Shown here in pieces: positions 17,402 to 24,614 of a DNA stretch of 26,813 nucleotides (the stretch's first letter is position 1; every line of letters starts with the position of its first letter). The position numbers and the translations under genes are program-made. Source of the DNA: Verrucomicrobiota bacterium (GTDB taxonomy: Bacteria; Verrucomicrobiota; Verrucomicrobiia; Opitutales; Opitutaceae); assembly GCA_023430565.1 (NCBI GenBank), contig JAEZAD010000057.1, forward strand, positions 1 through 26,813, in the 5' to 3' direction. The notes beneath the pieces were generated by a model, which was not told the origin of the DNA, searched no databases, and saw only the letters and a list, made by a program, of their open reading frames with translations.

Positions 17402-20001
17402 GCCCGACTTCAGCCGACAAGAATCTGCGCATCCTCGTCATCGACGACACGCGCACGATCCACGACGATTTTCGCAAGATCCTGGGTGCAGATCACAGCG
17501 CGCGCGGGTCAGCGCTGGAGGCGGCCGCGGCGGAGCTGTTTGGGGAGGAGGTCGAGACACGCCACGGCCTGTGTTTCGAAGTCGATTCGGCGTATCAAGG
17601 TCAGGACGGTTTCGAGCTGATCAAGAAAGCGATCGAGCAGGGACGGCCGTATGCGATGGTGTTCGTCGACGTGCGCATGCCGCCGGGCTGGGATGGGATC
17701 GAAACGATCGAACACATTTGGAAAGTGTATCCGGACGTGCAGGTCGTGATTTGCACGGCGTATTCGGACTATTCGTGGGATCAGATGATCGAGAAACTCG
17801 GGCATTCGGACCGGCTGCTGATCCTCAAAAAACCGTTCGACAACATCGAGGTGCTGCAGCTGGCGACGGCGTTGACCGAGAAATGGCGGTTGATGCAGCA
17901 GGAACGGACGCGGCTTGAAGATCTGGAGGACATGGTGAAGCGCCGCACCGTCGAGCTCGAGGCCGCGATGGACCAGCTGAAAATCAGCCTGCACGACCGC
18001 GAGCGGTCGGACGCGGAGCTGCGGAAGAGCGAGGAGCTGTTTCGCACCCTGAGCGCGTGTTCGCCGATTGGCATCTGGCTGGCGGACACAAAAGGGGCGT
18101 GCCTCTACTGCAACCGCCGCTGGGAGGAAATTTCAGGCCTGGCGTCGGACGAGACGCTGGGGGACCGCTGGTGTGCGGTGGTGCATCCGGACGATCGCAC
18201 GGCGGTGAAAGCCGCGTGGAGGCAGACGGCGGCGCAAGCGGAAGGCTTCGAGCGGGAGTTCAGGCTGTTGCGTCACGACGGGCAAACGCGCTGGGTGCTG
18301 GCGCAAAGTTCGCCGATCGTGTCCGATGGCCAGGCGTTGACGGGGCACGTGGTGATCTTCGAGGACACGACGGAGCGGAAGCGGGCGGAGGAGAATCTCC
18401 GCGTCGCCAAGGAGGCGGCGGAAGCGGCCGCGCGCGCGAAGAGCGAATTCCTGGCGAACATGAGCCATGAGATCCGCACGCCGATGAACGGCGTGGTGGG
18501 CATGAGCACGCTGCTGCTGGAGAGCAAACTCGACGACAACCAACGCGAATCCGCGGAAGCGATACGGGACAGCGCGGGCAACTTGCTGACGATCATCAAC
18601 GACATCCTCGACTTCTCGAAAATCGAGGCACGCAAGCTGACGTTCGAAATCCGCGACTTCGATCTGCGCCAGGTCGTGGAGAGCACGCTCGATTTGCTGG
18701 CGGCGCGGGCGCACACGAAAGGGTTGGAGCTGGCGAGCGCGGTGCTGCCGCCGACGGTGCCGCGCTGGCTGCGCGGAGATTCGGGGCGGCTGCGCCAGAT
18801 TCTCACGAACCTGCTGGGGAACGCGGTGAAGTTCACGTCCGAAGGTGCGGTGACGCTGCGGGTGACGCCGGTGTCGGACACGCCGGCGCAGGCGAAACTG
18901 CGTTTCGAGGTGATCGATTCGGGCATCGGAATTCCGGCGGAATCGCAGCGGCGGCTGTTTCAGCCCTTCACCCAGGCGGACACGTCGACGACGCGCCGTT
19001 TCGGCGGCACGGGGCTCGGCCTGGCGATTTCGAAACAGCTGGTGACGATGATGCAGGGCGAGATGGGCGTGGTGAGCGAGCCCGGTCGCGGATCGACCTT
19101 TTGGTTCACAGCGGTGTTTGAAAAACAGGCCACGGTGCCGGTGAAGGTGCAGGAGATTCAGGGCAGCCCGCGCGTGCTCGTCGTGGCGGGCCGGGTGGAG
19201 CGACGGGAGGCGCTGTGCGATCAAATGGAGGCGTGGCGGACGCAGGTGTCGGCCGCGGCGGATGCGGGCGAAGCGTTGCAGCTCCTGCGCGAAGCGGCGT
19301 CGGGCGGGCGGGGCTTTGCGGCGGTGGTGATGGACCTGCCGTCCGCGGGCGACGACGTCGTGCTGGCGCGCGCGGTGAAGGCGGAACCCTCGCTGGCGAC
19401 GGCGAAGCTGGTGGCGTTGACGCAGGATCGCACGACTCCGGGCGAAGGGCCGCTGGCGCACGGATTCGATGTGGCGCTGGCGAAACCGGTGCGGCAATCG
19501 CGATTGTTCGACGCGCTGGCGTCGGTGTTGAACGGCGTGGCGCCCCGGCCGGCGAGGGTGCCGGACCCCGCGACCGCGGCGACGAAGCTCGAGCATGCGT
19601 CGCAGGCGAAGATCCTGCTGGCCGAGGACAACGCGGTGAACCGGCAGGTGGCGCTGGGGATGCTGCGGCGTCTGGGTTGCACGGCGACGTCGGTCGCGAA
19701 CGGGCGCGAGGCGCTCGATGCGCTGGCGGCCGCGCCTTACGACATCGTGCTGATGGATTGTCAGATGCCGGAGATGGACGGCTACGAAGCGACGCAGCGG
19801 ATTCGCGAGCGCGAGCGGGCGGCGGGAAAAACGCCGTTGTATATCGTGGCGATGACAGCGAATGCGATGAAGGGCGACGAAGAGAAATGCATCGAGGTCG
19901 GAATGGATCGTTACCTGAGCAAGCCGGTGATGCTGGACGAGCTGCGCGTGGTGTTGGAGCAGTGGCGTCCGGCGGAGCAGGATGCGGGTGCGGCGCGGTG
20001 A
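17398..20001 (+). CDS. Hybrid sensor kinase REC-PAS-HisKA-HATPase-REC-REC, 867 aa
   Basis: Soluble hybrid histidine kinase with no membrane span. N-terminal receiver at about 10-165 with acidic pair D16/D17, phosphoacceptor D91 (FVDVRMPPG) and K145. The D17-D91 distance is about 30 residues longer than in CheY, showing an insertion. Coiled coil at about 165-210; PAS at about 211-328 (SACSPIGIWLAD ... FEDTTERKRAEE). Canonical HisKA with H357 in ANMSHEIRTPMNG; ATPase with N471/N475, IDSGIGI and GGTGLGLAISKQL. A second receiver at about 590-710 is degenerate: VVAGRV replaces the acidic pair, while D646 and K696 remain. The C-terminal receiver at about 737-856 is intact (AEDN, D787, K842). A strong AGGAGG lies ten bases upstream, inside the preceding gene, and the starts overlap by ATGA. 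The N-terminal receiver could accept phosphate from the neighbouring HN-type kinase. There is no Hpt or DNA-binding output in the protein, so a further partner is needed. Confidence 0.94.
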   Translation: MSPTSADKNLRILVIDDTRTIHDDFRKILGADHSARGSALEAAAAELFGEEVETRHGLCFEVDSAYQGQDGFELIKKAIEQGRPYAMVFVDVRMPPGWDGIETIEHIWKVYPDVQVVICTAYSDYSWDQMIEKLGHSDRLLILKKPFDNIEVLQLATALTEKWRLMQQERTRLEDLEDMVKRRTVELEAAMDQLKISLHDRERSDAELRKSEELFRTLSACSPIGIWLADTKGACLYCNRRWEEISGLASDETLGDRWCAVVHPDDRTAVKAAWRQTAAQAEGFEREFRLLRHDGQTRWVLAQSSPIVSDGQALTGHVVIFEDTTERKRAEENLRVAKEAAEAAARAKSEFLANMSHEIRTPMNGVVGMSTLLLESKLDDNQRESAEAIRDSAGNLLTIINDILDFSKIEARKLTFEIRDFDLRQVVESTLDLLAARAHTKGLELASAVLPPTVPRWLRGDSGRLRQILTNLLGNAVKFTSEGAVTLRVTPVSDTPAQAKLRFEVIDSGIGIPAESQRRLFQPFTQADTSTTRRFGGTGLGLAISKQLVTMMQGEMGVVSEPGRGSTFWFTAVFEKQATVPVKVQEIQGSPRVLVVAGRVERREALCDQMEAWRTQVSAAADAGEALQLLREAASGGRGFAAVVMDLPSAGDDVVLARAVKAEPSLATAKLVALTQDRTTPGEGPLAHGFDVALAKPVRQSRLFDALASVLNGVAPRPARVPDPATAATKLEHASQAKILLAEDNAVNRQVALGMLRRLGCTATSVANGREALDALAAAPYDIVLMDCQMPEMDGYEATQRIRERERAAGKTPLYIVAMTANAMKGDEEKCIEVGMDRYLSKPVMLDELRVVLEQWRPAEQDAGAAR

Positions 20002-20064
20002 GATCGCGCGAAGCTGGAGCGCCAAGCGTATCAGCCCGACGAGGACGCCGGGGTCCACCCGGGG

Positions 20065-20565
20065 TCAGCGGGCCAGGGTGAAGAAGGTGTAGCGGAAATT
20101 CTCGTCGGCGCTTTCGTGCTGGGAAAGCACGCGGGGAAATTCGCGCTGCCAGGCGGGGAAGAAGCGATCGCCCTCGACGTGGGCGTGCACGAGCGTGAGG
20201 TGAAGACGTTCGGCCTGGGGGAGCGGCAGGGCTTCTTCGAAGACGCGCTGGCCGCCGCAAATGTAGATTTCGCGGGGAGACGATTCGGCGAGCGCGATGG
20301 CGGAGGGGAGCGAGTGGGCGACCTGGACGCGATCGCGCGCGAGGGCGCGATTGCGTGTGAGGACGATGGCGTGGCGGTCGTCGTCGAGGATGCTTTTCCA
20401 GGATTCGAAACTGATGCGGCCGAGGATGACGGTCTTGCCGGCGGTCTGCTGCTTGAAGAAGCGCCAGTCCTCGGGGATGCGCCAGGGGAGCTGGCCGTTG
20501 CGGCCGATGACGCGATTTTCGGCGCAAGCGACGATGAGGTTGAGAGGGCGCGGCATGGCACGCAT
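20065..20565 (-). CDS. folA: Dihydrofolate reductase, 166 aa
   Basis: NADPH-dependent reduction of dihydrofolate to tetrahydrofolate in the cytoplasm. Features: N-terminal strand LNLIVACAENRVIG, then RNGQLPWRIPEDWRFFK, where D33 is the expected catalytic acid; T.GKTVILGRISFESW with the cofactor and substrate contacts; IVLTRN; and the glycine motif YICGGQRVFEEAL that binds NADPH. Length is normal for chromosomal FolA (about 160). Two in-frame ATGs, at 20565 and 20556, are possible starts, and neither has a clear ribosome-binding site. It follows the glycosyltransferase gene on the same strand after 135 bp and converges on the hybrid kinase with a 63-bp gap. No thymidylate synthase gene is adjacent in the window. 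Confidence 0.93.
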   Translation of the reverse strand: MRAMPRPLNLIVACAENRVIGRNGQLPWRIPEDWRFFKQQTAGKTVILGRISFESWKSILDDDRHAIVLTRNRALARDRVQVAHSLPSAIALAESSPREIYICGGQRVFEEALPLPQAERLHLTLVHAHVEGDRFFPAWQREFPRVLSQHESADENFRYTFFTLAR

Positions 20566-20700
20566 GGAAGGCGGGGGGAACGAAAAGGCGAGCGCGCCGG
20601 GACGCGCGAGCGAACTCGCGGCGAGCGGATCAGCCGGCGAGGAACAGGATGCGAAGCGGCTGCTGCGAGAGGGACAGGCAGCCGTCGGCGTCGTTTGGTT

Positions 20701-22074
20701 TCACCTCACCGATTCGGGGGTGCGGGCGAGGCGGGCGGGTGTGGGGCGGCCGGTTGGCTCGGCAGGAGCGGCCGCCGAGGTGGCGTAGTGCGTGGCGAGC
20801 TCGGAGGGCGAGGCGCCGCAAAGATAACGGATGAGGACGCGGGCGTTGAGCCACTGCTGTGCGAAGACGCCTCGCTGGGCGAAACGGCGGGCGGAGGTGA
20901 TGACGTGGGCCGGCAGCGAGCGGACGGAGGTGGCGGCGCGAGCGCGTTGAAGAAGGGCGACGTCTTCCAGGAGTGGCCAGTCGGGGAAACCGCCGAGCGC
21001 GTCGTAGAACTCGCGTCGGACGAGAATGCCTTGATCGCCGAAGCGCGTGAACACGCTGTCGAAACGCGTGCACCAGCCGCAGGCGCGGAGGAACCACGAG
21101 GAGGAATCGAAACGCAGGCGGAACGTGGCGATCTGCGCGTCGGTTTCGATGGTGAAGCGCGAAAAAATCGTGCCGGCTTCGGGGGGAAGATGGGTGTCGG
21201 CGTGAAGAAAGAGCAGCCAATCGGAGTCGGCGACGGCGGCGCCGGCGCGGCATTGGCGGCCGCGGCCGCGGCGAGTGACGATGACGTGTGCGCCGTGCTG
21301 TGCGGCGATCTCGCGGGTGCGGTCGGTGCTTTGACCGTCGGCGACGATGAGGCGGGCGCTGGGGAGGGATTGTGCGGCGGCTTCGAGCGTGGCGCCGAGG
21401 CGGGCGGCTTCGTTGAGCGTGGGGATGACGATGCTGAGAGTCTCGGGCGAGGAATTCCGCACGACGCGCGAGAGGTAGGCCCGGTAGGTCTTGGCGTCGT
21501 CGATGTCGTCCTTGGGGGTGAGAAGCTCGCGGGACAGGCCGAAGAGTTTGGCGCGGGCGAGGGTGGTGGCGAGGACCTGGTCGGAGCTCCAGGGAATGTT
21601 GTCGAAGAGCTCGGGAACGGCGCGGCGCAAGGCGAGCAGGTAGTAGCCGCCGTCGGTGGCGGGGCCCAGCACGAGGTCGGCGCGGCCGAGACGGGTGGCG
21701 GCTTCGTGAAACGTGGCGCGATCGAGCTCCGGACAATCGCCGCCGATGGCCATCACGGTGGTGGCGCCGCGCGAGAAGGCGGCCCCGAAGGCTTTGCGAA
21801 GGCGGCGGCCGAGATCGCCGTCCGATTGCGGGCGGTAATGGCGATGGGGGCCGAGCCACGCGCGCATCTCCTCCTCGGCTTCGACGGGAGTGAAGTGGAC
21901 CTCGACCTGCCAGGCCGGCGGGATCTCGCGCAACTGCCGTTCGACGATCGCGCGATAGATGTCGACGGCACGCTCGTCGCCGAGTTCGGCGGCGAGGCGG
22001 GTCTTGACGAGACCGGCGCGCGGCGCCTTGGCGAAGAGCATGACGACCGGCTGCGGTTGAGAGCGGCGATTCAT
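20701..22074 (-). CDS. Fused DUF2064 (TIGR04282-like) and family-2 glycosyltransferase (TIGR04283-like), 457 aa
   Basis: Two GT-A-type domains in one chain. Residues about 10-200 are a DUF2064/TIGR04282-like domain: VVMLFAKAPRAGLVKTRL, IGGDCPEL, GPATDGGYYLLAL and PWSSDQVLATT. Residues about 212-425 are a family-2 glycosyltransferase of the TIGR04283 type, a family associated by name with arsenosugar biosynthesis: LSIVIPTLNEAARL, VADGQSTDRT, the metal-binding HADTH, FGDQGILVRR and the acidic pair in LLEDVAL. The two families often sit next to each other as separate genes, and this is a fusion. No arsenic methyltransferase, ArsS or other arsenic gene is visible here, so the arsenosugar role is unproven and a lipid or other sugar acceptor is possible. 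I use the ATG at 22074, directly before the first strand. The open frame continues upstream to 22266, but that part is a Pro/Ser-rich low-complexity stretch typical of non-coding high-GC DNA. Confidence 0.88.
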   Translation of the reverse strand: MNRRSQPQPVVMLFAKAPRAGLVKTRLAAELGDERAVDIYRAIVERQLREIPPAWQVEVHFTPVEAEEEMRAWLGPHRHYRPQSDGDLGRRLRKAFGAAFSRGATTVMAIGGDCPELDRATFHEAATRLGRADLVLGPATDGGYYLLALRRAVPELFDNIPWSSDQVLATTLARAKLFGLSRELLTPKDDIDDAKTYRAYLSRVVRNSSPETLSIVIPTLNEAARLGATLEAAAQSLPSARLIVADGQSTDRTREIAAQHGAHVIVTRRGRGRQCRAGAAVADSDWLLFLHADTHLPPEAGTIFSRFTIETDAQIATFRLRFDSSSWFLRACGWCTRFDSVFTRFGDQGILVRREFYDALGGFPDWPLLEDVALLQRARAATSVRSLPAHVITSARRFAQRGVFAQQWLNARVLIRYLCGASPSELATHYATSAAAPAEPTGRPTPARLARTPESVR

Positions 22075-22612
22075 GAGGCGATGAAGCGGCGAGTGGGGTT
22101 GGGGGGAAGTGGAGGGGGCGTGGGCGTCGCGGTGGGGGAACGCCGGGAAAGAATCAGGCGTCGGCGAGAGCGGGTTTACGTTGGAAGACTCCGCCGCTGG
22201 GGGAGCGGGCGCCGGCCTGGAGCGGGCGGGCGCTGCACGGACGCATACGTCGCAGCTGCAGGCCATGTTCCTGGAGGCGTATCTCGAACGAATTCATGCG
22301 GCGACGATCGGACGGATAGTCCCCGGGGCAAGGGGGTGGGTTCCCGCGGCTGCGAGGGTGCCAGCTTCGGGATCCCAGCGTCAGCGAAGTTCCAACTTTT
22401 CAGGCGCCCCTTTGGGGCTAAGTGGGAGGAATTTGGAAGGGTGATGTGGGGGCGGGGTCGTGGCGGAGGTTGAGGGGCTTGGTGCCGCGGCAAGGACGGG
22501 AGGCGATCGGTTTGGGGAGAGCACGGGCACGATTTCGAGCAGGAGCAAGAAAGGGGGAACACGCGGGCTCGCGGGGAGAGGGGGCAAATGTTTGAAGGGG
22601 AGGATGCGGACG
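22075..22612. other. Intergenic region between divergent genes, 538 bp
   Basis: No convincing gene on either strand; the overlapping open frames are Pro/Ser- or Gly/Arg-rich and resemble no family. It should hold the promoters of the minus-strand glycosyltransferase and the plus-strand DUF885 gene, but I cannot identify -35/-10 pairs with confidence. The stretch around 22310-22450 differs in texture from its surroundings, with short inverted repeats (see the hairpin at 22406-22418) and a small imperfect repeat at 22387-22398, and may be a dispersed element. Confidence 0.5.
22406..22418. repeat. Small perfect hairpin GCCCC-TTT-GGGGC
   Basis: Five-base-pair GC stem with a three-base loop in the gap between the divergent glycosyltransferase and DUF885 genes. 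The arms AAGTT/AACTT lie just before it at 22387-22398. No T-run follows on the plus strand, so it is not a standard terminator there. On the minus strand it is followed, after GCCTG, by only four A residues, which also argues against a terminator. It may be part of a dispersed palindromic unit. Confidence 0.35.
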
Positions 22613-24421
22613 ATGCTTGGACGGATGGTGCTGACGATTTTGTCAGGCGGATTCTGGGTCGCGGCCCTGGTGCGGGCGGGCGAGTTCGAGGCGCGTTATC
22701 GCGCGGTGGTCGAAGCGAAAGGACGCGCGAGCGAGACGGAGCGGCTGCACGAGCTGTTTCGGTTGGACTGGGAGTATGCGATGGCGGCGTCGCCGGAGAC
22801 GGCGACGTATCTCGGGTATCCAGGACAGGATACGCGGTGGACGGATTTTTCGGCGGAGGCGGTGGCGGAACGGAAGCGGAACGCACGAAGGCCGGTGGAG
22901 GCGATCGCGACGATCGATCCGGAGGCGTTGAGCGAGTCGGATCGGGGGAACCATGCGCTGTTCAAGCGGATGGCGGAGGAGGCGCTCACGACGACGAGGT
23001 ATCCGACGGAGTGGATACGGGTGACGCAGTTGACGGGCGTGCACCAGGAGCCGGCGCAGGTGCTGGCGGCGATGCGGGTGACCCACGTGGCGGAGGGGGA
23101 GAATGTGATCGCGCGGTTGCGGGCCCTGCCGGAGCTGGTCGAGCAATCGCGGACGTTGTTGGAGCGGGGGTTGGAGGAAGGCGTGACGCCGCCGCAGGTG
23201 ACGTTGCGCGACGTGCCGGCGCAGGTCACGGCGCTGGTGCCGGAGGATCCGTGGGCGAGCGCGTTGCTGGCACCGTTGAAGGAGCTCCCGCCGACGGTGC
23301 CGGGTGAGGCGGCGTTGCGACTGCGGAGCGAAGCGGCGCGCGTGTATGCGATGGAGGTGCGGCCGGCGTATGCGCGGTTGAGGGCGTTTCTCGAGGAAAC
23401 ATATATGCCGGGCGCGCGGACGACGACGGCGGCGAAGGATTTGCCGGACGGCGAGGCGTGGTATCAGCACGAGGTGCGGGTGACGACGACGACGGAACTG
23501 ACGCCGGAGGAGATCCATGCGATCGGGCTCGCGGAGGTGGCGCGGATTCGGGCGGAGATGGAACGCGTGAAAACCGAGGCGGGGTTCGCCGGGACGCTGG
23601 AGGAGTTTTTCGGGTTTCTGCGGACAGAGGCGCGGTTTTATTTCACGGACAAAGAGGCGTTATTGCGGGCGTATCGCGACATCGCGAAGCGGGCGGACCC
23701 GGAGCTGACAAAGCTGTTCGGGAGACTGCCGCGCACGCCGTATGGGGTGCTGCCGGTGCCGGAGTATGCGGAGAAGTCGCAGACGACGGCGTATTACATG
23801 CCGGGAGCGCCGGAGGCGGGGCGGCCGGGGTATTTTTTTGCGAATACGTATGCGCTGGAGATGCGGCCGAAATGGGAGATGGAGGCGCTGACGCTGCACG
23901 AGGCGGTGCCGGGACACCATTTGCAGATCGCGCTGGCGCAGGAGATGACGGGCATGCCGGAGTTTAGGAGATGGGGCGGATATACGGCGTATGTGGAAGG
24001 GTGGGGACTGTATGCAGAGAGTTTGGGCGAGGAGATGGGGTTTTATGCGGACCCGTATTCAAAATTTGGACAGCTCACCTACGAGATGTGGCGGGCGGTG
24101 CGGCTGGTGGTGGACACGGGGATGCATGCGCTCGGGTGGTCGCGGGAGCGGGCGATCGCGTATTTTTTGGCGAATGCGGGGAAGTCGGAGCACGACATCG
24201 TGGTGGAGATCGACCGGTATCTCGTGTGGCCGGGGCAGGCGCTGGCCTACAAGCTGGGCGAATTGAAGATCAAGGAGCTGCGGGCGCGGGCGGAGAAGGA
24301 ACTGGGGACGGGGTTCGACGTGCGGGCGTTTCACGACGAGGTGCTGCGGCACGGCGCGGTGCCGCTGGGATTTTTGGAAGAGCGGGTCGAGGAATGGATC
24401 GCGCGGCGAAAGAATCGTTGA
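22613..24421 (+). CDS. Secreted DUF885 family metallopeptidase-like protein, 602 aa
   Basis: Protein of the DUF885 family, a large group of exported, putatively zinc-dependent hydrolases. An N-terminal signal peptide (about 1-22) ends VRA before GEFEARYR. The signature LHEAVPGHHLQ places H429, E430, H435 and H436. The later YVEGWGLYAESLG, with E462, would supply another ligand or catalytic group, and the family also shows the conserved PGQALAYKLGELKI block near the C-terminus. Length is usual for the family. Start choice: GGGGAGG at 22597-22603 lies nine bases before ATG 22613; ATG 22604, three codons earlier, is in frame but sits directly against that site. The Arg/Gly-rich open frame further upstream (to 22460) is rejected. 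The substrate is unknown; some relatives act on small peptides. It precedes alanine dehydrogenase by 193 bp, with regulatory-looking palindromes between. Confidence 0.9.
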   Translation: MLGRMVLTILSGGFWVAALVRAGEFEARYRAVVEAKGRASETERLHELFRLDWEYAMAASPETATYLGYPGQDTRWTDFSAEAVAERKRNARRPVEAIATIDPEALSESDRGNHALFKRMAEEALTTTRYPTEWIRVTQLTGVHQEPAQVLAAMRVTHVAEGENVIARLRALPELVEQSRTLLERGLEEGVTPPQVTLRDVPAQVTALVPEDPWASALLAPLKELPPTVPGEAALRLRSEAARVYAMEVRPAYARLRAFLEETYMPGARTTTAAKDLPDGEAWYQHEVRVTTTTELTPEEIHAIGLAEVARIRAEMERVKTEAGFAGTLEEFFGFLRTEARFYFTDKEALLRAYRDIAKRADPELTKLFGRLPRTPYGVLPVPEYAEKSQTTAYYMPGAPEAGRPGYFFANTYALEMRPKWEMEALTLHEAVPGHHLQIALAQEMTGMPEFRRWGGYTAYVEGWGLYAESLGEEMGFYADPYSKFGQLTYEMWRAVRLVVDTGMHALGWSRERAIAYFLANAGKSEHDIVVEIDRYLVWPGQALAYKLGELKIKELRARAEKELGTGFDVRAFHDEVLRHGAVPLGFLEERVEEWIARRKNR

Positions 24422-24457
24422 GCGACGTTGAAGGGCGGTGAAGCGGCACCCGAAGAA

Positions 24458-24476
24458 TGTCACTTAATAAGTGACA
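24458..24476. promoter_or_regulatory. 19-bp perfect palindrome, copy 1 (TGTCACTTAATAAGTGACA)
   Basis: Nine-base arms TGTCACTTA/TAAGTGACA around a single A. It is AT-rich in otherwise very GC-rich DNA. Its centre is 52 bp from that of the second copy, close to five helical turns, as expected for two dimers of a regulator on one face of the DNA. It lies 138 bp before the alanine dehydrogenase start. The regulator is not identified. Confidence 0.6.
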
Positions 24477-24509
24477 AAAGAAGGACGCGCACGGGGCAGA
24501 AAGTCGGAA

Positions 24510-24528
24510 TGTCACCTATTAAGTGACA
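24510..24528. promoter_or_regulatory. 19-bp near-perfect palindrome, copy 2 (TGTCACCTATTAAGTGACA)
   Basis: Same unit as copy 1 with two substitutions (the T-to-C change breaks one arm pair; the other is the central base). Flanking bases are also shared: GAA before and A after. It lies 86 bp upstream of the alanine dehydrogenase ATG, within operator range of a promoter for that gene. Confidence 0.6.
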
Positions 24529-24614
24529 ATTTCGGTGGGGGAGCGGGAGGCGGGTGGGGGAAGTCGAGGCGCTGGAGAGTTGCGGTGGGAGGGGGATTCG
24601 CGTGTCATAAGCGG

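Noticed and set aside
22075..22266. Upstream extension of the glycosyltransferase to an ATG at 22266
   Set aside because: The added 64 residues are Pro/Ser-rich low complexity, and the DUF2064 domain begins right after the ATG at 22074.
20116..22473. 785-codon plus-strand open frame opposite dihydrofolate reductase and the glycosyltransferase
   Set aside because: Gly/Ala/Glu-rich shadow spanning two clear minus-strand genes and an intergenic gap; no family resemblance.
24458..24476. Palindrome as a rho-independent terminator of the DUF885 gene
   Set aside because: The stem is AT-rich and no T-run follows it on the plus strand (AAAG follows). A near-identical second copy 52 bp on fits operators better.
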